43,664 nt of DNA from Didymodactylos carnosus (Eukaryota; Rotifera; Eurotatoria; Philodinida; Philodinidae): the NCBI GenBank assembly GCA_905250885.1, contig CAJNOQ010000673.1:1-43664 (forward strand). Direction: 5' to 3'. A program made the translations under genes and the position numbers. The notes under the pieces were generated by a model that saw only the letters and a program-made list of their open reading frames with translations, was not told the origin of the DNA and ran no database searches. Of the stretch, positions 35,584 to 43,664 are shown piece by piece (position 1 is the stretch's first letter; every line of letters begins with the position of its first letter).

Positions 35584-35727
35584 ATGTCTCAAAAACTGTC
35601 ATTACTATTAGCAATTGCATTCTTACTAATAGTTTTAGTACATCAGTGGTATGTATGCGACAGGGTTTTTAAAGTCTATAGAACTTGTATTTCTACACAT
35701 TCTTTTCTTTCCAGTACGGCAAATTAA
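35584..35727 (+). CDS. Candidate short secreted peptide (signal-peptide ORF)
   Basis: ATG at 35584, stop TAA at 35725-35727: 47 residues. It starts MSQKLSLLLAIAFLLIVLV, a strong signal-peptide or single membrane-helix pattern, with an A-rich leader (ACAACAAAA) just before the ATG. A GTATGT donor (35649) and TTTCTTTCCAG acceptor (35714) bound a 66-base intron whose removal keeps the same frame and stop, giving only 25 residues. Either form is possible; neither is recognisable. The 125-bp tandem repeat starts 42 bases after the stop. Could be a real small gene, the 5' end of a truncated one, or chance. Confidence 0.35.
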   Translation: MSQKLSLLLAIAFLLIVLVHQWYVCDRVFKVYRTCISTHSFLSSTAN

Positions 35728-35768
35728 AGTCCATATACAGCAATACGTTCTGGTGCTAGGCTTGCTAC

Positions 35769-36350
35769 AAATTATTCATTATGTACGTGATCAGGCGAGA
35801 TTGTTAATGATGATGTTACCAGCTACGTACGAAGTTGTGTTTCACTTCAGAACTGAAAACATTCGTAGTATTTGAGCACAACCATAAAGCCACAAATTAT
35901 TCAGTCTATATGTGATCGCGCGAGGGTGTTCATGATGTTGTTCCCAGGTATGCAAGAAGTTATGTGGCACTTGTGTAGTGAAAACATTTATAATAATTGG
36001 ATAGACTCATTCCGTTACAAACTATTCAGTATGTATTTGATCACGCGAGGATGTTGATGATGGTGTTGCCAGGTATGTATGTACTTAAGTTTCACTTTCA
36101 AAGTGAAAACATGCGCAATATTTGAGCATAACCATAAACGTAAAGCAACAAATTATTCATTTTGTATATGATCACCCACGAGGGTTCGTGATGATGTTGT
36201 CCGGTATGTATCACCTCATGTTTCACCTGTGACGTGAAAACATTCCTAATATTCGGACAAAACCATGTCATAAATTATCCATCCACTATGTGGTCGCGCT
36301 AGAGTGGTGGTGACGGTGTTACCAGGTCTGATGTTTCAACTGTAAACAAC
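35769..36350 (+). repeat. Tandem repeat, five diverged copies of ~125 bp
   Basis: Copies start with AAA(T/C)TATTCA-like sequence at 35769, 35894, 36019, 36150 and 36272 (spacings 125, 125, 131, 122). Each has (T/G)GATCNCGCGAG, a GATG-rich block, CCAGGTATG, TTTCAC and GTGAAAACATT in that order; the last copy is short. Copies are well diverged, so this is not a recent satellite. Copies 1 and 2 each contain an open frame (ending 35875 and 36057) with similar translations. Confidence 0.75.
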
Positions 36351-36852
36351 CGCACTGTTCGTTTTGTTTCGAAACCAATCTTTCTTATACAGCAATGAAA
36401 ACGAATAACTAATAAGAATAGCATCACTTAAACAAAAAATTTTAAATTTAGGATGCAGTCATAGCTATCAGCTGTTATACAATACAAAACCGTTCGATGT
36501 GCGCTATATACTAAATCTCTTAGGAGAACTTCGTTATAATTTAGGAAGATAGAAATTTTTCAATACCTATTTTCTGTTAAGTTTTTGAACTTTTTTCTGC
36601 TTTTCGATAGTGCTTATCATTGTCCATCTTTGGTGGATGCACCAAGATGCGCAACTTAATGGACACTGAGATATAGAGTTATAAACATAACCGTCGAGTG
36701 GGACCATACCTGAATAACTTTACTCATGATCGATTGGTGAGATTTTCAACCGGTGGTGCAAGCCAAATTACACATATTTTGCAGTACTTCTATCAGTTTG
36801 TAATATTCAAGTTAAAATAAGTCGTAGTATATAAGATTTAAAAATAAGACAA
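36351..36852. other. Spacer
   Basis: Nothing recognised. Confidence 0.3.
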
Positions 36853-37620
36853 ATGGAAATAGATTTATTTGGTGCTCATTGTCTTCTTTGCTATTCTAAA
36901 CGAAATGAATGGAAGGATATACAAAAAACTGAGTATGGTTTTCCTATTGAAAGAACTGCTAAAGGCACTGTAGAAACTTATCAAAAAATGTTGGAAGAAT
37001 ATGGTGGAATAAAAAAATTCCGAAATGATTATGATACACGAAAAGGTTTGACACCAAAACCATTAAGTGAAGATAATCAGCATTTTATAACTACTCCTTA
37101 ATACATCAGCTTAACTGATTGGGTCTTGAAAATTATGTATCACATGAAAGCAAATATTTTACGATGACCCGAAACAGACAAGAGAAATGTGAAAGCAAAA
37201 TTGAAAAAGCAAGAGAAGAAGTTCTTGAACAGCTAGAAACATAACAGGTCTTCGATTAGATCAAATTAACCATTCTTATGAAAAAAGTGGAAATTCAACA
37301 ACCAGTCAATAAGGCAGAGAATTCTTTGCAGAGAAAAATCGTTTAGCTGTAGTTGAATGTGGTCCGAATTATCATCAAGAGAATCTTAAAAAATTAATCC
37401 ATCAGTTATTAGTACTTTTACGAGTGGTCTCTTCAACAGCTGTGCTAATACAAATATTTTTCAACAGAAATGCGTTGATTTCGCTCACTTTATAGCCAAT
37501 CATTTCTCATGTGTGGAATATAATTTAACTGCTTATAATCTGATTTTTCACTCTGCTGAATTGATTTGTTGTAATGATGATGTCAGTATTGAACATTTTT
37601 ACACCTTATACATGGGAACA
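36853..37620 (+). pseudogene. Degenerate transposase-like gene, frame-broken
   Basis: Open frame 36853-37101 reads FGAHCLLCYSKRNEW and YGFPIERTAKGTVETYQKM. Downstream, plus-strand frames continue with many stops: a short Arg/Glu-rich helix (about 37165-37243), LAVVECGPNYHQENLKKLI (about 37345-37400), then FIANHFSCVEYNLTAYN and HSAELI (about 37485-37570). The CxxC head and the later 'EYN...YN..FH.AELI' block resemble the C-terminal region of EnSpm-like transposase-domain proteins (N.H...HL.E.V). That is a judgement from pattern only. Several stops make it dead. Confidence 0.4.
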
Positions 37621-37623
37621 TTT

Positions 37624-38316
37624 TAATGCCTTAAAATGCTATTTTTTAACAGGTTGAAACTGTACAAAAACAGGCAGTTAATAGCATCATGTGATGGCCA
37701 TTTTTGCACCATTACTGGCTGTTAACGGCCAACTATCGAACGTTTTCTTTGATTAGTACCCCAAATATAGTATTTTCCAAAATTCTTGGCTCCTTAGATC
37801 CATGGTGCCATCAACGGCACCCGATCCAGAACCAGCGACGACTTCCAACAGACACATTTCGATGACACGTACAATCGGGGATGAGAAAAATTTGCTAATT
37901 TCTTCCAAATTTAGTGTGATATATATTCATATATAGATATATATCATATACTAGTGATGATTGCAAAATAAAAGGGTGAATGGAACAGCCATTTTAAATG
38001 TCAGTTTTTTCCTGTATATTGTGCAAATAAAGAATAGCCTGTTAATAACCATTTAACTGTGACAGTTATGTTACATTTTAGGATGCATAGTTAACTTCCT
38101 GTTTTTTGGCATTACAACAGCCAAAAAATTTACAGTAAACGGTGACTATTAATTACCTTTTTTTCAACATTTGTGGTATGTTAAATTCCTTTTCGCGGGC
38201 CTTTATTAACAATCACATGACAGACAATAAACTTGCTGTTACCTGGTAGTTTTTAACAGTTATTTGGGTGTTAAAAACCAGTTTTTTTCGCATACATTTT
38301 AAGCGCATTACATGGC
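37624..38316. mobile_element. Possible small non-autonomous element
   Basis: AATGCCTTAAAATGCTATTTT at 37624 and an approximate inverse, ending near 38316 (AATGCGCTTAAAATGTATG on the minus strand). Inside are scattered repeats of TTAACAG, GGCTGTTAACGGCC and a TTTTTTGGC...GCCAAAAAA hairpin at about 38103-38131. Ends are only roughly placed. Confidence 0.3.
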
Positions 38317-38668
38317 TTATTAAATGTCAGTCGTATTTCATCTGGGCAGCATTTAATGCAGTTACAAGTTCACGATTTGATATTGAGCTGACTTCAGATA
38401 CACTTGGTTAAAAACATTAAATTGAAACGGCGGCGACTACATGTATTGTAGCCTTCGGCATGTTTCTCATGTGAACAGACAAACTTGGTGAATACGTGAT
38501 TAAATGGATGGATTGAGAAATGAAAAATAAAGGAAAACGTACGTTGCAAGAGTTTCTTTGGTACTGTTTAATAGTTAAACCTTTTATTACGCAAATATTT
38601 TGTTTTCTAAGTTTTTTGAAGTTGAGACTTTGGTCTTTCCACGGATAAATAATTAACTGTCCAGTATG

Positions 38669-39674
38669 TACACTGTAAAGTCGGGAATTATTTATAGAAA
38701 ATGCTGGACCATTTTCAAAAAGTCCATATGTAAAATCCTCATGGATTTTCCAGATTATAGAAAATCGAATTTCCAATAATGTAGAAAATCGACATCGATT
38801 TTTTCTACATTATGGGGAATTATTTATAGAAAATCCTCGGCGAATTTACATCTAGAAAATCCTCAGGGATTTTATATATGGACTTTTCGAAAATCAAAAA
38901 GTCGGATTATTTTCTACTTTCTAAAAAATCCTCAGCGATTTTCTAGATGATGAGGAAGAACAATTTGAATGAGAATGCTGATAATCAGAGAACTGAAAAT
39001 AAACTTTTTCACCATTATTAACAGCTATTGAACTTCGAAGTTGAGTGCGGTGTATTATTTCAGTTTATTGGGTGACAATATGGATCTTTTACTAATGAAA
39101 ACCAAATTCGCTATCGCTCACGTGTTGAACGATTGTTATTTTATTTAAAAAATAAAGAAAATAAATGTGAATTGTTAGGATCATGTCTTTGGGTTAACAT
39201 AATCAACCACATTTTTGGAAGATGCTAAATTCAGACATAAAAATGAGGAATATTAGCAAGAGCAAATCGCTTTGTGATCTTCAGAAAGTTGCGATAGAAC
39301 TCGACTGTGTCTTAACCAGGCAACCAAGAACCTTTTCAGCACCTCTTTGTGATCTCCAAGTGTCATACGGCAATAATACTTCTCGAAGAATATGCTGATT
39401 TGCAAAAACTGAGAGAACTTTCCGAAGCTACTAACATTTCCGATGTTAAATACCAAAATCAGCAGAGATCAGTTACACGACAATTTGTTGGAATGTATAG
39501 GCTTTAATAGATCTGAAAGAAGCAAGAAAAAAATCACGGAGTCGTCTTCTTAGAAAATCGAATTGGATTTTCCAACTATTTAGAAATTCCTTATCGATCG
39601 TTTCTGGCAAATGAGAAAAGTCAATTTAAGAAAATCGATCTATAAAGTAGAAAATAATTCCAAATTAGAGTATA
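38669..39674 (+). mobile_element. Element B, 1.0-kb full-length member of the TACACTGTAA family
   Basis: Starts TACACTGTAAAGTCGGGAATT; ends with the inverse of TATACTCTAATTTGGAATT, matching the two termini of element A. The left 260 and right 120 bases hold GAAAATCG..CGATTTTC palindromes. 38925-39313 is colinear with 1-412, and 39310-39540 is the inverse of 6930-7145 in element A. A minus-strand ORF (39253-39456) shares FGKFSQFLQISIFFEKY with an ORF in A, but both are short and broken. Non-autonomous. Confidence 0.75.
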
Positions 39675-40510
39675 CTATTCGTAATATATGAACGAAATTT
39701 TTATTATTGACTCATAGATTTTCTGTCTTAGTTGCTGGTATATCGGATTTTATGTACTTGATTTGATACTTTTATCGATCAGTGATGAAGTTAGCACTGT
39801 TTCTCGTACCCTTCTCCAGTTTTTCTGCCAGTTCGTAGTATACAACTTGTACTCTATACCATGCTAATTTTTAGAAAAAGGTACTGTTTAGTTTTTAAGT
39901 TATAGAGATCTCAATATCACAGACTGAAGTTAGTGAAATCTATAGGTTTCAGTTTAATTTTATAAAGTGCACGAATTTGGAATGACACACATAATTTTCT
40001 TGATCACTTTTCAGAACATCATAGGCAGAGAAGCCCAAGTTCTACATTTATTTTTTCCAATAGAATCACTACAATTAAATGAAAAGGATCATTTTACTAA
40101 CTTTTATCTTTGAAACTGACACCTTAAATTTCTAAAAACTAAAAGACACCTGTTTCTGAAAAATATGGCCAATATATTACAATTTGTGTACTTCAGATTA
40201 CTGTACGAAGCGAAAAGGGGTCCTCTCGAATTATTCCGCCTCTTAATTAGCGAAGTGAATCTACATGGGAGATCTTATTCAATTGTAACCTGAAGAGAAG
40301 TTTGTAACGAAGCTATATGCTCTGATAAACATCCGTTTAAGTAAAGAACTGCGGACACACAAATCTACACAGTGTTTTCCCATTATACATGATTAACTCA
40401 TCAAATAATTGAAAAAGATGCAGTGTTAACAACAGTTTACAGAGCACACTCTGAAAAGACAGTGTTTTAATGAACCTTTTAGGTGTTCGGGAGCGTATCA
40501 TCTGGCAGAA
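39675..40510. other. Intergenic spacer
   Basis: Nothing recognised. Confidence 0.3.
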
Positions 40511-40793
40511 GTTTATCAGATGCGCCTTGAAACATAGATTTCCAAATGGCGGCAGTACGTAGAGACGAGTTATTAGCGTTATCGATCCCACAAAACCTAG
40601 TAATTGACAGAGCTCACGAGACTCTTGTTTTCTTATGTGTTATAGACTGATATTTGGCAGCTGAACTAAAAGTCACAAACTGACTGTGGACGTGGACAGG
40701 CAGAAGTTTTGTGGGATCTATATAACGGTAATATCTCATCTCTACGTACTGCCACATTTTGGAAATCTATGTTTTAAGGAGCATCTGATAAAC
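40511..40793. mobile_element. Foldback element near the tRNA
   Basis: Arms 40511-40596 and 40706-40793 are inverse copies (GTTTATCAGATG, GCAGTACGTAGAGA, GATCCCACAAAAC) around a 110-base loop. ORFs on both strands here are by-products of the palindrome. Confidence 0.7.
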
Positions 40794-40976
40794 TGTAAAA
40801 ATAGAAGGGAAAGACAATTGCACTTTTGTGTTTTGAAAAGAAAACACTTGGCTTCTAGTAAAGTGCATATCAGTGCGACGTTAAATCTTTGATGTGTAAT
40901 GGTTGTCAATTGTGATATGCTATCTATGGAGAGGTAATGTATCGACTCACACAACAAGAATCAAGTAAACATCTAC

Positions 40977-40981
40977 AAAAA
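40977..40981 (-). terminator. RNA polymerase III terminator of tRNA-Phe
   Basis: Run of five T on the minus strand directly downstream of the tRNA. Confidence 0.75.
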
Positions 40982-40985
40982 GGAA

Positions 40986-41058
40986 TGCCGTGACCCGGGA
41001 TCGAACCAGGGACCTTTAGATCTTCAGTCTAACGCTCTCCCAACTGAGCTATCCCGGC
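40986..41058 (-). tRNA. trnF-GAA: tRNA-Phe (GAA anticodon)
   Basis: Seventy-three bases without intron: acceptor GCCGGGA, D arm GCUC/GAGC, anticodon stem UUAGA/UCUAA around CUGAAGA (anticodon GAA), T arm with UUCGAUC, 3' discriminator A. CCA is not encoded, as expected in a eukaryote. A minus-strand TTTTT terminator lies 4 bases past the 3' end (40981-40977). A G-A mismatch at acceptor pair 5:68 is the only flaw; the A and B box regions look normal. Confidence 0.93.
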
Positions 41059-41609
41059 GAAGTGAGCTTCAATCCATCATCCATTTGGGATATCGGAAGT
41101 TCATTAAAACTTTAATGAAACTTACGGTGTGTTCGGTGATCCTGGATTTTCATTAAACATTTTAATGAAATTCTTGTGCCACCTAAGATAGTTAAATGCC
41201 TAAGATGTCTGTGATACTTGACTGCCTAAATGCCTTAACTAATGTTTGATAACTCCTACACAATCATTTTCTGCAAAAATCGATTTTTAAGAAACACTCT
41301 CTAGACAAGCATTGTCATCTGCTCAAAACATATTTATTGTTGAAACTTATCGAATTCGTTTCTGAATATAGAAATGTGGCGACGAAACTGTTTATACCAT
41401 AATATCATAATACGTGGTACTGTTTATACTATCGTACCTACCCATACTACTCAAAGCAAAGTAAACTTTTTTAGAATTGTGGTCTAAAACTCCTCGTGCT
41501 TTATTTCGCTTTGAATAACAATTTATTCGAACGGATACAAAAAGAACTGAACAAAATCGTGCATTTCGTTTTCTTAAACTTATCGTTAGTCGAAAAAAAT
41601 TGATATTTT
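41059..41609. other. Upstream of tRNA-Phe
   Basis: No gene. TTAATGAAA motifs recur at about 41109, 41114 and 41160. Confidence 0.3.
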
Positions 41610-41705
41610 CATCCCACTCACCCTGAGTGGAACACTCAGGACACAAGCCAAATCATCTGCCAGATTTCTTCGCAGATGATTTGACTTGTGTCCTGGGTGG
41701 GATGG
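41610..41705. repeat. Short hairpin repeat
   Basis: CACTCAGGACACAAGCC at 41633 continues to 41660 and is mirrored by 41672-41699, with a 11-base loop. An outer CATCCCACTC / GGGTGGGATGG pair and a nested CCTGAGTG/CACTCAGG palindrome (41622-41640) add alternative folds. Confidence 0.7.
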
Positions 41706-43185
41706 TTCTGGAATTGAAAGGGATTCGATTCTAGATCTTGCGTCATCAAAAATTTTCTGTGATACTCCATGTTACAGTCACTGTGCAGCAGACATTGTAA
41801 TGAAAGTTCGTGTATAATACGTACTACAAAGTCTACAATACGTGTACGGCGTGGCCAGCTAACGGTCCCCTTCAAATCAGAAAGTTCAACAAAAAGTTTG
41901 TACTTAATTCAATGGAGAGGCACATGGGTAGTTGCAGTTTTTCACGCTGATCACGAAAATTAACTTTAAAATGTATAAAAGGTAAAAATTTTAATTTAGT
42001 ATTTTAAAATTTTGTGATTTCAATTACCTCACCTAGACATTTTGTTGAAAAGAGTTCAGAACTATGCTGATCGATAGAGAATTCAATTCTGTACAAAATG
42101 GCTTAATTTTTTCGAAGTTGCAATGCTTAGAACACGGTTTAAAGCCTAGAGAGTTTTCTGAAAAACCAGTTTTTGTAACCTCTTTTCCGATGAGTTAAAC
42201 AAGTTTGTTAAGTTTATTTTAAGTTGCATCAAACAGAGAACATATAAGTCTATATTTTAAGTAATACATAGACTTACAGGTGCTCTGTTTATATATTTGA
42301 AAAGGCGTGACATAAACCACCGCACAAAACAGCACAGAAAGAAGAATTTTCATCTGTTACGACGAGCTTTTATACTATATGGAACGCCGATAACATATTT
42401 TGTAAAACCAAGCACATCGTTCGATAGCTCGAGTAATTCTCTACATCTTTATGCAAAGTATTGTTTTCTCACACCTCTACTTTCGGAGTAAGAAAGACAT
42501 TTCTGCATGTCTTCCAAATTCATTTCTGTTTTTTTGCCTGTATTACGAATGCACTATTTTGTTCACTGCTTAGTGAGTTATGCTCTGAATGTAATGAGTC
42601 AAAATTTTTAGCAGAGATAGAGCTGAGAGAAAATTTGGTAATGGATTAGTGTGTCTGAAAATATGGAGAAGTTAGAAACTAAAGTACCAAAGCTGATTTT
42701 GTCATTAGGCGATACTATGGGGATGTTTTGAGCCAGGGAAAATGTATCGCTCAAGTCATGAATGACAAATACATCATTCAGCTCAGTTTTATCAGCTGGT
42801 CAAGAATATGACTGTGATTTTGTTTAAAAAGGATGTCTTTAGGTAGCTAAAATTCGAATTTAATTTGAAAATTAGCCGGATTCGCCTTTTCTCACGCATA
42901 GTTTGACCACGCGATGCTACTTTCTGCAAGATGCAACTATTAACATTCGAAGCCCAAGCTATTTAATGATTCGAAAACAGTATTTAAACAGAAATTTCTA
43001 AGTTTAAAATATCAATTTTTTTCGACTAAATTTAAGCAAACGAAATGCATGATTTTATTCAGCTCTTTTTTTATTCGTTCGAATAAAATGTTATTAAGAA
43101 TTTGCTTTATTTGAGAATTAATACCCTGTTATGGGTCTATTAATAACGGGTGGCGCATAATAAACGGGACACTTTTGTTCTTTAT
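41706..43185. other. Gene-poor stretch
   Basis: No gene supported. A short inverted pair at 42231-42290 (AAACAGAG...CTCTGTTT with ATAAGTCTAT/ATAGACTTA) forms a hairpin. A patch at about 42070-42105 resembles 43230-43260. Confidence 0.3.
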
Positions 43186-43345
43186 TTTTGAGGTACTTCT
43201 GAATAATCTAAAAATCTGGTTCTAGTCTCATTCGATAGAGAATTGAATTCTCTACAGAACCTGCTTTTTGAATCTCTGATAGCATTTTTGTTGTTTGAGC
43301 ACCACTCAAAATATTGAATAGCGCTAAATTCTCGAACTGCGACAT
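43186..43345 (-). mobile_element. Diverged fragment related to the mariner-like MITE
   Basis: Reverse-complement similarity to about 30780-30925 (CGAACTGCGACA, CTCTGATAGCATTTTT, CATTCGATAGAGA, ATCTAAAAATCTG). The CAGGG termini of the 30463-30964 copy are not present here, so it is either a truncated copy or another family sharing the interior. Confidence 0.6.
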
Positions 43346-43664
43346 ACCGAAAACAGAAAAATATTTGCCTTGGTCCCAGAACAGATTTCATAAGAATTTT
43401 GAAAACATCAGAAGATTCATCGGAAAATGCTGCATCTTCTTACACATTCTTCGAAATTCTACAGGTAAGTTTTCTACGAAAATTTCTCTTTGCAAAAGGT
43501 GATAAATCTAAAAAATCTAACTTTTGAATTTATTTTCCACAGATTTTTATTTTTTGCTTATAAAAGCAGTAAAACGTTATGAATCCAGGGTTTTAGCCTT
43601 GTTATCGTACACAGAATTAATTTCTGCATCTTTTGATATATAAACAAAGTTTCTCAATTGAAAC

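Noticed and set aside
35769..36350. CRISPR-like array
   Set aside because: Units are ~125 bp, diverged, without short identical repeats and unique spacers, and the genome is eukaryotic.
1..43664. LTR retrotransposon or viral insertion
   Set aside because: No pair of long terminal repeats, no reverse transcriptase, integrase or capsid motifs seen on either strand.

Overview
Eukaryotic, AT-rich nuclear DNA. Three metazoan-type genes, all on the minus strand, have many short GT-AG introns (mostly 50-100 bp) and sit in a matrix crowded with small DNA transposons and foldback elements. Gene compactness, intron size and the transposase types suggest a small invertebrate, and my best guess is a bdelloid rotifer. 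That is inference from style and gene content, not something the sequence proves.

Layout. 1-9.7 kb is transposon territory: a partial element at the left edge, a 4.3-kb palindromic composite transposon (1408-5734) carrying broken remains of two transposases, then a 1.6-kb element (6613-8246) nested in a third repeat. 9711-12980 (minus) is FAN1, the structure-specific nuclease of DNA crosslink repair, about 13 exons. 14742-20462 (minus) is a novel-type protein kinase C (epsilon/eta class), 17 exons with fully consistent phases giving 869 residues. One of its introns carries a 0.9-kb foldback element. 20.5-25.6 kb is intergenic, with three foldback elements and a decayed FKBP-type isomerase. 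25604-28958 (minus) is PRC1/Ase1/MAP65, the antiparallel-microtubule bundler of cytokinesis, 10 exons and 567 residues. 29-43.7 kb is gene-poor: a mariner-like and a hAT-like miniature element, a candidate short secreted peptide followed by five copies of a ~125-bp tandem repeat, a dead transposase, a second full copy of the left-edge element family, several hairpin repeats, and a tRNA-Phe(GAA) gene.

FAN1, PKC and PRC1 act in different processes (DNA repair, signalling, cytokinesis). Sharing a strand does not imply an operon: the gaps are 1.8 and 5.1 kb. Points most worth a second look: a canonical PCNA-binding motif at the extreme N-terminus of FAN1, a ~190-residue tail after the PKC hydrophobic motif, a transposon family packed with GAAAATCGATTTTC-like palindromes, the inverted and partly duplicated interior of the 4.3-kb transposon, and the signal-peptide exon next to the 125-bp repeat array.
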